The notes: generated by a model not told the origin, from the sequence alone. A DNA stretch of 64,000 nucleotides from Taylorella asinigenitalis ATCC 700933 (GCF_000687755.1 NZ_JHXN01000003.1:62001-126000), one strand, 5' to 3'; positions 30,477 to 40,081 are shown, counted from the stretch's first letter. A program made the numbers and translations.

Positions 30477-31083
30477 TTTTTAAACCTCCATACCCTTCTT
30501 CGCGAATAATGCGAGGCGTAATTTCACGAGGTTCAATAGTAACTGGTTGGTAAACGACACGATTTTGTTCTTCATCAAAAATCATTTCAACATAACCAGA
30601 TACAGGGAAATCTTTTCTTAATGGATGTCCTATAAACCCGTAATCTGTAAGAATTCTACGAAGATCTGGATGTCCCTCGAAAACAATTCCATACATATCA
30701 AATGCTTCGCGTTCAAACCATCCAATGTTTGCCCATATATCAGTTAATGAATCAACCATAGGAAGCTCATCATCCTCAGCAAATGTACGCACTCTTAGGC
30801 GAGAATTATGTACTGTGCTCAAAAGATGCAAAACAACAGCAAATCGATTAGAGTATGATTTTTTTGAAATTGAACTTGGTTGACCGTATTTTGAATAATC
30901 CACACCACATAAATCAACCGCAATATCAAAACGCAAGTCTTTATGATCACGTAGGGTGCGACATGTATCAACCCAATCGGAAGCAGGGACTTCAATTGTA
31001 AGTTCGCCAACACAATCAATTATAGGAAATTTATCCCCTAAATGTTGAGTAATACTGGATTTGAGGTTATCAATTGATCTCAT
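30469..31083 (-). CDS. nuoC: NADH-quinone oxidoreductase subunit C
   Basis: The 204-residue 30-kDa-type subunit has the signature [20 protein letters not shown] and the tail [13 protein letters not shown]. It scaffolds the Q-module with NuoB and NuoD. It starts 9 bases after nuoB. Confidence 0.96.
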   Translation of the reverse strand: MRSIDNLKSSITQHLGDKFPIIDCVGELTIEVPASDWVDTCRTLRDHKDLRFDIAVDLCGVDYSKYGQPSSISKKSYSNRFAVVLHLLSTVHNSRLRVRTFAEDDELPMVDSLTDIWANIGWFEREAFDMYGIVFEGHPDLRRILTDYGFIGHPLRKDFPVSGYVEMIFDEEQNRVVYQPVTIEPREITPRIIREEGYGGLKNV

Positions 31084-31092
31084 GCTATGCTC

Positions 31093-31572
31093 CTACTTCT
31101 CTCTTGCTATCGTTAAAGTGCGACGCATTTTATTTTGAAGCTGAAGCATGCCATATATTAAAGCTTCCGCTGTAGGTGGGCAACCAGGCACATAAATATC
31201 CACTGGTACTATTCGATCACAGCCCCTTACAACAGCGTATGAATAGTGATAATATCCCCCACCATTTGCACAAGACCCCATAGATACAACCCATCTAGGT
31301 TCTGCCATCTGGTCATAAACTTTGCGTAAAGCTGGTGCCATTTTATTAGTGAGTGTGCCAGCAACAATCATAATATCGGATTGTCGAGGGCTAGGTCGGA
31401 AAATAATGCCGAATTGGTCGAGATCATATCTAGCAGCACCTGCATGCATCATCTCGACGGCACAACAGGCTAATCCGAATGTAACAGGCCACATAGAGCC
31501 TGTACGCAACCAATGTAAAACCGCATCTGTTGAGGTTACTAAAAAACCTTTGTTATTTGAATAATCTGACAT
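31093..31572 (-). CDS. nuoB: NADH-quinone oxidoreductase subunit B (cluster N2)
   Basis: The 159-residue protein has the adjacent cysteines of cluster N2 in [14 protein letters not shown]. Further ligands are in [12 protein letters not shown] and [16 protein letters not shown]2 hands electrons to quinone. It sits between nuoA and nuoC. Confidence 0.98.
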   Translation of the reverse strand: MSDYSNNKGFLVTSTDAVLHWLRTGSMWPVTFGLACCAVEMMHAGAARYDLDQFGIIFRPSPRQSDIMIVAGTLTNKMAPALRKVYDQMAEPRWVVSMGSCANGGGYYHYSYAVVRGCDRIVPVDIYVPGCPPTAEALIYGMLQLQNKMRRTLTIAREK

Positions 31573-31586
31573 AAATTAACCTTGAA

Positions 31587-31943
31587 TTAATCCCAATCCA
31601 AAGCACCTTTTTTCCACTCGTAGATAAAACCTACAGTAAGAATAAAAAGGAATAGCATGGCTGTACCGAATCCCACAAGACCGATATAATCATTTGCTAT
31701 AGCCCATGGAAAAAGAAACGCTAATTCTAAATCGAAAAGAATAAATAGGATGGCAACGAGATAATATCTGACATCAAATCTCATACGTGCATCTTCAAAC
31801 GCTTGGAAACCACATTCGTAAGGAGAATTTTTTTCGGAGTCTGGTTTATGTGGGCCTAGCATAGCTCCAGTAAAAACTAGAAAAGCTCCAAAAACAGTAG
31901 CTATGAGAATAAAGAGGAAAATGGGAAAATATTCTGCAGTCAT
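31587..31943 (-). CDS. nuoA: NADH-quinone oxidoreductase subunit A
   Basis: The 118-residue, three-TM protein contains the conserved [20 protein letters not shown] and [12 protein letters not shown] segments. It is the first gene of the nuo operon. Its promoter must lie within the ~90 bp after the porin terminator, or further upstream. In many Burkholderiales secG and tRNA-Leu lie directly upstream of nuoA; here they are 10 kb away. Confidence 0.97.
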   Translation of the reverse strand: MTAEYFPIFLFILIATVFGAFLVFTGAMLGPHKPDSEKNSPYECGFQAFEDARMRFDVRYYLVAILFILFDLELAFLFPWAIANDYIGLVGFGTAMLFLFILTVGFIYEWKKGALDWD

Positions 31944-32031
31944 ATTAGATTATATATTTTTTAAGCTGCTTGATTTTACCACTTTAGAAGGTATATATGA
32001 AAGGAAATATATCAATTTTTTTATAAAAATA

Positions 32032-32049
32032 CCCCCGAATAATCGGGGG
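32032..32049 (-). terminator. Intrinsic terminator after the porin gene
   Basis: A perfect 7-bp stem CCCCCGA / TCGGGGG with an ATAA loop is followed, on the minus strand, by a T-rich stretch. It lies about 34 bases after the porin stop and insulates nuoA from porin transcription. Confidence 0.8.
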
Positions 32050-32082
32050 TAGTAGAACTAAATTAACTAGATATAATTTAGA

Positions 32083-33246
32083 TTAGAAGCGGTGACGTAG
32101 ACCAACTTTGAATTCTGAAGCTGAGTCAGATCGAGCACCTTCTACATCAGATCTAGTGTACATGTATGTGCCTTGAACATATACGTTAGTACGTTTAGAA
32201 AGTTTATGCTCGAAGCCTAAAGCAAATCCATGACCCATGATTGTATAGTTGTTCTGAGCATTGTCGTCAGGAGTAGCATTACCGCCCCAGTATTTAACGT
32301 GAACTTTTGAAGCATCACCCACTGGTGCAGAAATGCCAGCAAACCACATATTTGAAATAGGTTCAACTTCTTTACCACCAGGTTGCTGAACAGCATGAGT
32401 AACTCCTAAAGCTTTTCCACCGAAGAAGCCATCCCATTGACGTCCATAGCCTAAGAATAATTCAACTGCACCAAAGTCATAACCACCGCCGACTGTTAAT
32501 GCTTTAGCATTAGTTTTTGCAACTTCATATTTAACATTACCATTAGCGTCAGTACCTACAGCTTCCTTATCGCGAGTTTGCAATGAATCGAAAGTAATAC
32601 CGAATGACAATTTGTTTTTCTTATAACCAATACCTATACCCATATATGATGAGCTATCGTAAGTGTTCGTATTTACCCCATTAGAAGATCCAGAATCTAC
32701 TTTTTTTCCAGTACGACTATAACCACCTTGAATTCCGAAAACTAGACCGTTATTATCGTTAGAAAGAAATTTAACAGTAGGTAGATCTTTTAGGCGATAT
32801 GATAGAGCTCCGTGTGCTTCACCAGCATCTGCATTACCCCAGTCCATTCCTTGAGAAATTAGGTCGTCAGCAATATTATTTTGAAGTCCAACAGTAAGAG
32901 TACCAAAACCACCTTTAAGACCTAAGATAGCTTTACGATTAAATAATTGACCAGATTTGTTAGTACCTAATACAGAATCAAAACCAGATTCAATTTGGAA
33001 GATAGCTGAAAGACCGTTTCCTAAGTCTTCAGAACCTTTTAAACCCCAACGTGAACTAGATTGTCCATTAACAATTGCACCTATAGATGTGTTAGTGTTA
33101 GAACCTTGAGCTGAAGTTGAACGAATTGTTTCTTGAGAATAACCGATACCAGCATCGATACGGCCATATAGAGTTACAGAAGTTTTAGCTTCAACAGCAC
33201 CAGCGAAGCCAGCAAGTAGAGCAGCAACTAATAATGTCTTTTTCAT
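32083..33246 (-). CDS. General porin (Gram-negative porin, Bordetella/Neisseria type)
   Basis: The 387-residue outer-membrane beta-barrel precursor has signal peptide MKKTLLVAALLAGFAGAVEA, followed by the strand SVTLYGRIDAGIGY typical of betaproteobacterial porins. Alternating aromatic strands such as ELFLGYGRQWDGFFGG follow, and the terminal strand ends FKVGLRHRF with C-terminal Phe for BAM recognition. It forms trimeric channels for small hydrophilic solutes. It is monocistronic, with its own terminator and a long upstream region. OmpR/EnvZ control would be plausible but is not shown. Confidence 0.93.
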   Translation of the reverse strand: MKKTLLVAALLAGFAGAVEAKTSVTLYGRIDAGIGYSQETIRSTSAQGSNTNTSIGAIVNGQSSSRWGLKGSEDLGNGLSAIFQIESGFDSVLGTNKSGQLFNRKAILGLKGGFGTLTVGLQNNIADDLISQGMDWGNADAGEAHGALSYRLKDLPTVKFLSNDNNGLVFGIQGGYSRTGKKVDSGSSNGVNTNTYDSSSYMGIGIGYKKNKLSFGITFDSLQTRDKEAVGTDANGNVKYEVAKTNAKALTVGGGYDFGAVELFLGYGRQWDGFFGGKALGVTHAVQQPGGKEVEPISNMWFAGISAPVGDASKVHVKYWGGNATPDDNAQNNYTIMGHGFALGFEHKLSKRTNVYVQGTYMYTRSDVEGARSDSASEFKVGLRHRF

Positions 33247-33600
33247 TTATAAATCTCCGTAAGATTTGAAAAACCGAGCCGCAAACATCTAATTACTTAA
33301 ATATCTACAACCCTAAAATTATCCCCTTTCGGGAAGTTAATGATATTCAAACAAATTTTAAGACTTCTTGCTAGTATTAATACAAAAAATCGTAAAAAAA
33401 TGTGGTTTTAATGCAAAGTTGGGGGCTGAGCAGCATAAATATGTGTGTTTTATACAACCTTTGTAAATTGCAAAATATGATCAAAGCTGTCAACTTAAAT
33501 TATAAAAACTTAAGAAAATACATTAACTTTTGTGAGTTAAATGATTGATGGGATGCGGGATTATTGCCACAGAGAATTGTGTTGTAAAAAAACAAAAAAA
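33247..33600 (-). promoter_or_regulatory. Porin upstream region with candidate promoter and leader hairpin
   Basis: This is a gene-free stretch of about 350 bp. On the minus strand it holds a consensus -35 TTGACA (33494-33489) with only a poor -10 downstream. A small CCC-GAAA-GGG hairpin lies nearer the gene (about 33334-33345). The ribosome-binding site is ACGGAGA just before the ATG at 33246. If the TTGACA is used, the porin mRNA leader would be about 200 nt, long enough for sRNA control. No protein-coding potential was seen. Confidence 0.3.
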
Positions 33601-33617
33601 CCCGCACGAGGCGGGCT
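33588..33617 (-). terminator. Intrinsic terminator after azurin
   Basis: On the minus strand the stem GCCCGC...GCGGG (33615-33601, loop CTCGT) is followed by a T-run interrupted by a single G, downstream of the azurin stop. Confidence 0.85.
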
Positions 33618-33637
33618 TTTAAATTTGAGACTTAAAA

Positions 33638-34090
33638 TTAGTCTACTAATTTGATATCACCAATCATGATAGCTTGGTGTCCAGGGAATGTGCAGAAGTA
33701 TTGATAAGCTGTTGCTGGATCTAATTTTGAAACATCAAATGTAACTTTGTCTGATTCACCACCACCAATCATTTTAGTGTGAGCAATAACACGTGCATCA
33801 CCTTCTGGGATGTAATCTTTAGCTGGACCTGCTTTACCGCCGTCAAGTGCAACACCTTTAGCATCGGCTTTTTTAACTAGAACGAAGTTATGACCCATAG
33901 CCGCTTTAGGCATTTTACCTACGTGCTTAAGTTCAACAGTAAAATCTTTGCATGATTTGCTGATTTCGATAACTTTTTTGTTGTATTGCATTGCATCGTT
34001 TGCTTCAAGAACTGTAGAGCACTCAGCTGCGAAAGCAGGAGCAGCAAAAGCAGATAATGCAGCAACTAGAGCGAATTTTTTTAAAGACAT
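33638..34090 (-). CDS. Azurin, periplasmic type I copper protein
   Basis: The 150-residue precursor has signal peptide [20 protein letters not shown] and mature start AECST. The copper ligands are visible: His in AMGHNFVL, and Cys, His and Met in [11 protein letters not shown]. Azurin shuttles single electrons in the periplasm, for example to cytochrome c peroxidase or nitrite reductase. The ATG at 34090 was chosen because it gives a proper signal peptide and follows GAGGAG. An upstream in-frame start would add 25 unlikely residues. Confidence 0.95.
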   Translation of the reverse strand: MSLKKFALVAALSAFAAPAFAAECSTVLEANDAMQYNKKVIEISKSCKDFTVELKHVGKMPKAAMGHNFVLVKKADAKGVALDGGKAGPAKDYIPEGDARVIAHTKMIGGGESDKVTFDVSKLDPATAYQYFCTFPGHQAIMIGDIKLVD

Positions 34091-34314
34091 AATATAACTC
34101 CTCTGAGTAAACGGGCCGAAACCCAATCGGAAAAGCCACGTGGCTTGATGAAATGATATTACCACATATATGGGGGTGCTTTAAAAAAACCAACAAAAAT
34201 TGTAGGTGATAAATGTTGCATGAAGTTTCCTTCTCTAGGATAAACACTTAGTAACGATTGTTTCTTAAGTGACTACATAGGATTAAGCTTATATTGTCAA
34301 ATTTAGGAGGATAT

Positions 34315-34782
34315 ATGTTTTATAAAGGTGATTTTTCAATTCGCGGTGAATCTTTTAAATTATGTAATCCGTGGAATATTTTGCGTATTTGGTCGGGACT
34401 TAGCTTTTTACCGCATGCTTTAAGTAAATGGGTTGACGGTGGGTTGAATCCAGGGACTATAGGATTTTTCGAAAAAGCGGGATTTGATCCAGCAGCTATT
34501 TTTGTGACTATTGCCATGGTGTCGGAGTTATTGGTGGGGGTGATGTTGGTGTTGGGCATTGCCACAAGATATGCTTGCATTGCGGGAGCTGCGATTTTAG
34601 GTGTGGCTACATGGGCATTGATCACAGTTAAGGGCTGGGGATGGTCATGGAACGGCGGTGGTGTTGAGTATCTTGTATTTTGGTCAATAACTATGCTTAT
34701 GATTGCTGTGCATGAATTTCAGATTAGAGGTCGCGCGGACCGCGTGAATCGTGTAGAGTTGGATAAACGCGATTTTATATAA
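34315..34782 (+). CDS. DoxX-family membrane protein
   Basis: The 155-residue, four-TM protein has the DoxX-like segments LRIWSGLSFLPHALSKW and VSELLVGVMLVLGIATRYAC. The start at 34315 follows a consensus AGGAGG, so the shorter form is preferred over the in-frame ATG 21 nt upstream. DoxX-family proteins are linked to redox or quinone functions, but the role here is unknown. It is divergent from azurin, which also fits a redox theme. One CATTGCCA lies inside. Confidence 0.85.
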   Translation: MFYKGDFSIRGESFKLCNPWNILRIWSGLSFLPHALSKWVDGGLNPGTIGFFEKAGFDPAAIFVTIAMVSELLVGVMLVLGIATRYACIAGAAILGVATWALITVKGWGWSWNGGGVEYLVFWSITMLMIAVHEFQIRGRADRVNRVELDKRDFI

Positions 34783-34840
34783 TTTGATTTCATAATGATG
34801 GGGTTTGGGGATTTGAATATTCCCTCACTCCATAGGTGGT

Positions 34841-34875
34841 AGGCCCCCAAGGGGTGCGAGGCTCCAAAGGGGCCT
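34841..34875. other. GC-rich structured block at the left edge of the mobile element
   Basis: AGGCCCC (34841-34847) pairs with GGGGCCT (34869-34875). Smaller stems lie inside (CCCC-AA-GGGG and GGCTCC/GGGGCC). It stands out against AT-rich flanks, lies at the very end of the polyvalent-protein relic, and may serve as a bidirectional terminator or mark the element's boundary (inference). Confidence 0.4.
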
Positions 34876-35185
34876 TACTTATTTGCAACTTTTTCATAAT
34901 TAGGTTGATTTAGGTCCTTATCTCTTTCAATTCTAGAGATTTCTCAAATTTTTTTAGCTTGCAATCCAACTGTAAATTTATTTACTTTACCCAATTTAGA
35001 GTATATTTCTTTCAATTCTGTAGGAATAACTAGTGAATTCTAAGTAAAATTAGAATTAAATATAGTCTGCGTATTGTTATTCCACTTGAGATTTACAACT
35101 TTACATCTGGGGTAATAATTTGCATATTATTATGTTTTGCTTCCAACCCTAATTTCATATTTTTCCCAATGCTTATTGAATAAAT

Positions 35186-35476
35186 CTTTAATCAGAGGAT
35201 GCTTACTGGCTGTATATAGTACTACCTTATACTCTTGAGAGCGTGGTAATCTAAATCCATAACGTCCTAACTCGTGCCATGCAGCAAATGCAGTAAGATC
35301 AGGGGTCATATTTGATTTGTTATAAACTACATTTATCTCTTTAGAGGCTGTATCAAAATAAGCGTTTACAGTATCGTTATTAGTCTTTATATAATCTGCA
35401 GACTTACCACGATTAGCCAAGACTCTATCAAAATCCTCCCTATTAATTAAGTTAACCTTATCTTTATGTTTTCCAA
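35186..35476. repeat. Direct repeat copy B of the zincin segment
   Basis: About 290 bp nearly identical (roughly 94% by eye) to 36798-37088, in the same orientation, 1.6 kb away. It encodes NRGKSADYIKTNNDTVNAY but with HELGR in place of HELGH, so a zinc ligand is lost. The copy is out of frame with the sequence before it. Confidence 0.85.
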
Positions 35477-36797
35477 AGACTTATCTGATATATTTTTTTG
35501 ATTAACCATCTTACGCCTAACATCTTTATACCCAAATTTCACAAGGATATCAATTATCTCTTTAGTCAAATCTGTTTGCGTTATATAATCCAAGAATTCT
35601 TCATTACCGCTTATTTCATATTGGTCGTCATTCCTTAATTTATCTATCTTATCTAACTGATCTATAGATTCCTTACTTAGGTTTATCTTTAGTTTTTTAA
35701 AGTCTAAAACCTTTCTTGAATCTTGAAAACCATAATCAAAAAGGTCGTCATTGGCGTCGTTGCTAGAGTCTGTGCTTACTTTTTTCTTACTCTTAGAGTA
35801 ATGGAAGCCCTCAAAATTAGGCACTTGCAAAATCTGCAATAATCGTTTATCATCTATATCGAATAAAGGTGAGTTTTCATATCCATGTGCCCGATGTGTT
35901 ATCTGGTGAGCGGACGATAGGAACTCACCTTTTTCCATTTCAGTTAGTTTATGGTCATAATAGTTATTACCACCTTTAACATTTGCAACTACTGACTAAA
36001 CAATATATTCTTTATCTCCTAATTCTTTGCTAGATAAGTAATAATCAAAATCTATGATGTGTTTCTTATCTAAGTTTTCATTTACAAAGGTATCTAAGTA
36101 AATACCATTTTTTATAAAGTACGGTACTCCAGAAACACTTTCTATATGGTCTACATTATCTAAGTCGTGTTGTAAAACTTCTTGTATACCTCTATAAACT
36201 AATTCAACCTCTTTTCCTGTATCCTTATTTTCATATTTCCCACGTAAAGACTTCCCATACTCTAAAGCATTTCTCTAAAATTTTTCTTTATTACCATGAT
36301 ATGGAATTTCATTGCCAGTTAGACGTAAAGGTTTAGCATCTGCAAACTTCTCAAACCTTTCCCTTATTTGTGCTTTTGTTGCTTTACCCTTAGAGTTAGA
36401 TTTCTCCTCTATCTCTCTTATACTAATTTTGCCACTATCTAAGCTATATCCAATATCCTCATTGTTGATTTCATCTGCACTATCTGAATTGTTAACATCT
36501 ATGCTATCAAGGTCTTGTCTTAAGCTAGATAGAATTTCTAATAACCCTTTGTCAGTTAACTTCGTACCAAGTACTGCATTTAATATTTCTTTAATCTTAT
36601 TGATTATTCTATTAAATGTAGTATCTTTATTTCCTCTTAACTCAGGGCTTATATTTAAGTTCCATTGGTTAGCTAAGTGGTCAAAATCCCCTGTTTGAGA
36701 GGCAGCAAAAATCTCTACTATTGCCTCCTCTATAGCCTTTTCATCGCTAAGTATTACGTTATCAATTGCGTAATTATCCCTCATCTTTTTAGATAGC

Positions 36798-37088
36798 TCT
36801 TTAATTAGAGGATGCTTACTGGCTGTATCTAGTACTACCTTATACTCTTGAGAGCGTGGTAATCTAAATCCATAATGTCCTAACTCGTGCCATGCAGCAA
36901 ATGCAGCAAGCTCAGGGGTCATATTTGATTTGTTATAAACTACATTAATCTCTTTAGAGGCTGTATCAAAATAAGCGTTTACAGTATCATAGTTAGTCTC
37001 TATATAATCTGCAGACTTACCACGATTAGCCAAGACTCTAGCAAAATCCGCTCTACTAATTAAGTTAACCTTATCTTTATGTTTTCCT
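36798..37088. repeat. Direct repeat copy A of the zincin segment
   Basis: The parent copy has the intact HELGH motif and continues in frame in both directions, so copy B is the truncated duplicate. Confidence 0.85.
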
Positions 37089-38656
37089 GTTGCTCTATCT
37101 ACTGCGTCTCTTATAAGTTTATATTGAGTGTTGTATTTTTCTTTATCGCTATTGAAATCATCTACAATTTTTGCTAATATATTTACGTCCTCTGTGTGGG
37201 GTGGGCGCTCCAGACCTTGAAATTCTTTTTCAATCTCTGTCGTTACCCAAGATACCGCAGAGGACTTTTCATTAGTATCCACTGCTTCAACCGTATATAA
37301 ACTATTGCGTGGTTTAGGATTATCTATTACACTTTGATTAGAAAGCGTATCGTTTAGCACGTAGGAGTCAAGGCTATAACTTTTAGTTTTAGTGGCAGTA
37401 CTCGTACGCTTTCTTTTGTACATAGTTGTTAAAGCTAGATGTTTTTTACCAGTCCTTACTTCTTCTACTAGATAAGCAGAGCCATCATCTACAGATTTAT
37501 CAAATACAATTGAATATATATTGTGTTTTTTATGGTTGGATAACATAGGCTGTACAGTATCCCCTCCTGAAAATACATATTTAATAGTATCCTTAGCAGT
37601 TTTATATACAATCTCTTTAGCTCTTAGAATTAGATTAGGTTTATATTCAGCCTAAGGTCTTTCCCTTACTTCACCTTTTGAATACTTAATTGTTTCATCT
37701 AGCTTGACTGTTAAGTATGTCTTAAGTATACTTTTCAAGTTATAGTTGGATATTTTCTGTTCTATGACCGCACCTCTTGTGGAGTTATTGTCAGTCTCGC
37801 CTACCGTGAAATCCGGAGCAACTGTAGCATGCCTCAAGAGGTGTTTTTCTGAATGTACACTATGTACATACATTTTGTTCTTATTTATATCTTTGTGTGC
37901 TAATACAGTTACTATGGTTTTCTCACCGTCTATCATTACTGGTGCACTAATATGGATATTATGTTTTAATTTTTCCTTAACCTGAGCTACTACTGCACCT
38001 TTTTCAATTACAGATTTTACTGATTGAAATGCTAGTGCTTTTGTATAGTGATTATTGTGTGATACAGAATCTTTGTATGAGCGTTTATCAAATTCTATAA
38101 CACCAGCCTCAGGATTAGTTGCTTTATTTCCCCATTGTTTAAAAAGATTTAATACATAATTTTTTGTATACTCTTTATCTCTAAATCTTTCATCACCATT
38201 TATTTCAATAACTGGCTCACCTTGTAATATCCTAGCTTTTTCTTGAGTAGAAATATTATCTTTTCTTTGATTAAACGTTTTCTTAGCATTATCTCTAGAC
38301 TTACTAAATAATATCCCTTGAGCAAAATCACTATCCACATCTATAGGTGCTGATACAAAGATTTTCTCATCATTTATTATTACTATAGTCTCGTTTTCTA
38401 AATCAAAGTCATCGTGCCACTCCTGCCCTTAGCATTAAAATCGGTAATATCTCTTAGCTTAACCTTTTCAGAACCCTCTAAATCCCTTACATTAAATATC
38501 GCCTCCTCTGCAGGATCGCCATAAAGAGGCACAAGGACTGAATACACGGACGAATTCCAGCTAGAATTCGAATGTGACTTCTTAAATGGACTTAAATAAC
38601 AAGTGCTAAATCAAGAGCACAACATTAACAAAAAATTAGAATTTTTATAATTAATT

Positions 38657-38672
38657 AGGGCGGAAACGCCCT
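38657..38672. other. GAAA-tetraloop hairpin before small gene
   Basis: AGGGCG-GAAA-CGCCCT is a perfect 6-bp stem ending 10 bases before the ribosome-binding site CTGGAG of the gene at 38690. There is no T run after it on the plus strand. The same hairpin-RBS-ATG layout recurs at 39069. Confidence 0.6.
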
Positions 38673-38689
38673 ACCTACTGGAGACATAA

Positions 38690-39061
38690 ATGAACTACAA
38701 ATCAGAACACAAAAAATTAGAGAAAATTATCAACGATAACCTTAACTTGAACATTAATGAATACTGGGCTATAGAAAAAGCCGAATTAGATATTCAGCAA
38801 ATAATCGAATGGGTGCACCGCAAAACTTGGGAAGCTAGACACCCACAAGGCTCAAAAAGAATCGATTTAGAAGCCTTTAAAAACTTCAGAAAATTTAATG
38901 ACGAGTTCTCTTGGGTCGAGGGGTTCGATAGCACTATCCCACCTTGGGACCTTGCAAAAATAGATGCTGATATAGAGATTGAAATAAGCCACGAAATCGA
39001 GAAAACCTTAAAAGGAATATATTTTAAAATCTCTAAAATAATTGCGAAAGAAGTACTTTGA
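38690..39061 (+). CDS. Hypothetical protein of the mobile element
   Basis: This 123-residue acidic, soluble protein was not recognised. It is rich in Glu, Lys and Ile with a Trp-containing middle (EWVHRKTWEARHPQG) and predicted helices at both ends. There is no signal peptide or TM. It starts at ATG 38690 after GGAGAC and begins a plus-strand block of small element genes divergent from the polyvalent relic. Confidence 0.6.
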   Translation: MNYKSEHKKLEKIINDNLNLNINEYWAIEKAELDIQQIIEWVHRKTWEARHPQGSKRIDLEAFKNFRKFNDEFSWVEGFDSTIPPWDLAKIDADIEIEISHEIEKTLKGIYFKISKIIAKEVL

Positions 39062-39068
39062 TTTTAAC

Positions 39069-39085
39069 GGCGGGTCCACCCCGCC
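39069..39085. other. GC-rich hairpin before small gene
   Basis: GGCGGG / CCCGCC (39069-39074 and 39080-39085, loop TCCAC) lies directly before TTGGAG and the ATG at 39098. It is the second case of this layout in the block. Confidence 0.6.
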
Positions 39086-39097
39086 TTGGAGAACAAA

Positions 39098-39490
39098 ATG
39101 AGAATTAGTAACATCAGAAGTTTTAAAACTCTTGCAGAAGTAACAAACGACTGCACCAACGATAAATACAGATTAATAGAAGCTATGACTGGCGAGATAT
39201 GGCTTGTAAAATTAGTCTGGGACCCATTTACACCCCCGAGGTTCGAGCGTATTCGCAACGGTGAGCGCGTTGATATGAACTATGTGTATTACGATAATGC
39301 AGAATTCGTATGCTATAAGTCAGAAATACATAAGTTTATTCTAAGAGAGGCGGTAAGAAAATCTTTGCCCATCAAAGATTTTAATACAGGCGAACAAATC
39401 GCCGACTACTACAATAAATGGGATTTCCCTGTTGGAGTCTTTGAAGTTACCGATGACGAATGGGAAGAGATGAATTCAGATAAAATCTAA
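39098..39490 (+). CDS. Hypothetical protein of the mobile element
   Basis: This acidic protein of about 130 residues was not recognised. The ATG at 39098 (MRISNIRSFKTLAEVTNDC) follows GGAG at a normal distance; an in-frame ATG 12 bases upstream (39086) is an alternative, but it overlaps the ribosome-binding-site region. The middle is beta-rich (EIWLVKLVWDPFTPPRFERI) and the C-terminus acidic. No enzyme motif, TM or signal peptide was found. Confidence 0.55.
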   Translation: MRISNIRSFKTLAEVTNDCTNDKYRLIEAMTGEIWLVKLVWDPFTPPRFERIRNGERVDMNYVYYDNAEFVCYKSEIHKFILREAVRKSLPIKDFNTGEQIADYYNKWDFPVGVFEVTDDEWEEMNSDKI

Positions 39491-39540
39491 GGGAATCGAT
39501 ATACATTCAAAGATGAATCCGACGGATTAAAGGAGAAAAA

Positions 39541-39741
39541 ATGAAGTGGGAAGTGGACTTGTTAAATAACACAGTCAAAGGAAATGGCTGGGAGTTTGAA
39601 GTTACCCATCTTGATGACGGCTCTATTGACTGTAACTCTACGGTCATACCTGATGATGCGGATATTGACAATGTTCTACAGATTGTTAAATCCGCAGGTG
39701 ATGCATATATGAGTGAGATTAAAAATCAAACTAGGAATTAA
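39541..39741 (+). CDS. Small hypothetical protein, paralogous N-terminus to next gene
   Basis: The 66-residue product begins MKWEVDLLNNTVKGNGWEFE. The next gene's product begins MWEIDNQNRTASKKGW, so the two share an M-WE-D-N-T-GW pattern and may be paralogues. It has a strong RBS (AAAGGAG) and a short ATCC/GGAT hairpin at 39516-39528 upstream. Its stop is one base before the next start. Function is unknown. Confidence 0.55.
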   Translation: MKWEVDLLNNTVKGNGWEFEVTHLDDGSIDCNSTVIPDDADIDNVLQIVKSAGDAYMSEIKNQTRN

Positions 39742-39742
39742 T

Positions 39743-40081
39743 ATGTGGGAAATTGATAATCAAAATCGAACAGCCAGTAAAAAAGGATGGCTTGTGTTCT
39801 TTAAAAAAGAAAGAGGCGGATATAAATCAAGCGTGATTACTCATCCACCTGTTTCACAAAAAGAAATCTATAAGCAGCAAGAGTCCGCCGAGAAAGCATT
39901 CAAAAAAGCAAATCCTAGACTAGATATGCTTGGGAATAAGTACGGATACAAAGAGGTTAAAAAAACCGAACATATACACGTAAAAGTTACTAAAAATGAA
40001 AAAGAATCTATTCAAGCACAAGCAAAAGAAGCCAAGAAATCGGTAAGCGCTTATATACTTTCAAAACTTAATCTAGAGTAG
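39743..40081 (+). CDS. Small protein with C-terminal ribbon-helix-helix-like segment
   Basis: The 112-residue product starts at ATG 39743 (MWEIDNQNRTASKKGW), chosen because it follows the upstream stop by one base. The C-terminal 40 residues, HIHVKVTKNEKESIQAQAKE then KKSVSAYILSKL, have the strand-helix-helix pattern and sequence of Arc/MobC-type ribbon-helix-helix proteins. Such proteins act as repressors, antitoxins or relaxosome accessory factors. No partner toxin or relaxase is visible. Confidence 0.6.
   Translation: MWEIDNQNRTASKKGWLVFFKKERGGYKSSVITHPPVSQKEIYKQQESAEKAFKKANPRLDMLGNKYGYKEVKKTEHIHVKVTKNEKESIQAQAKEAKKSVSAYILSKLNLE

Larger units (their letters stand above)
34875..38610 (-). 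pseudogene. Decayed large polyvalent protein of a phage or conjugative element (zincin-like and LPD3-like parts)
   Basis: The stretch can be read as broken pieces of one long protein. From 38610 it opens in frame without a start codon (SVYSVLVPLYGDPAEE), then shifts frame near 38430. It continues through an LPD3/barnase-EndoU-like stretch (YTKNYVLNLFKQWGNKATNP, then NIHISAPVMIDGEKTIVTVL), and TAG at 37654. A zincin follows (AAWHELGHYGFRL with EAIVEIFA downstream), and TAG at 36277. A second LPD3-like stretch leads to TAG at 35998 and a C-terminal part. A partial duplicate of the zincin region and a tail with further stops (35132-35127, 35042, 34946) complete it. Domain names are family-level recognition; the decay is directly visible. 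Confidence 0.75.

Noticed and set aside
34800-34875. Second copy of the tRNA-Leu 3' end as the far attachment site
   Set aside because: A TTTGAATATTCCC stretch looked tRNA-like but does not pair as a T-arm, and no run of the tRNA end was found.
34875-38610. Three or four separate small genes in the relic
   Set aside because: The pieces are mostly in the same frame, separated by single stops, and read on as continuous protein, so one decayed gene is simpler.
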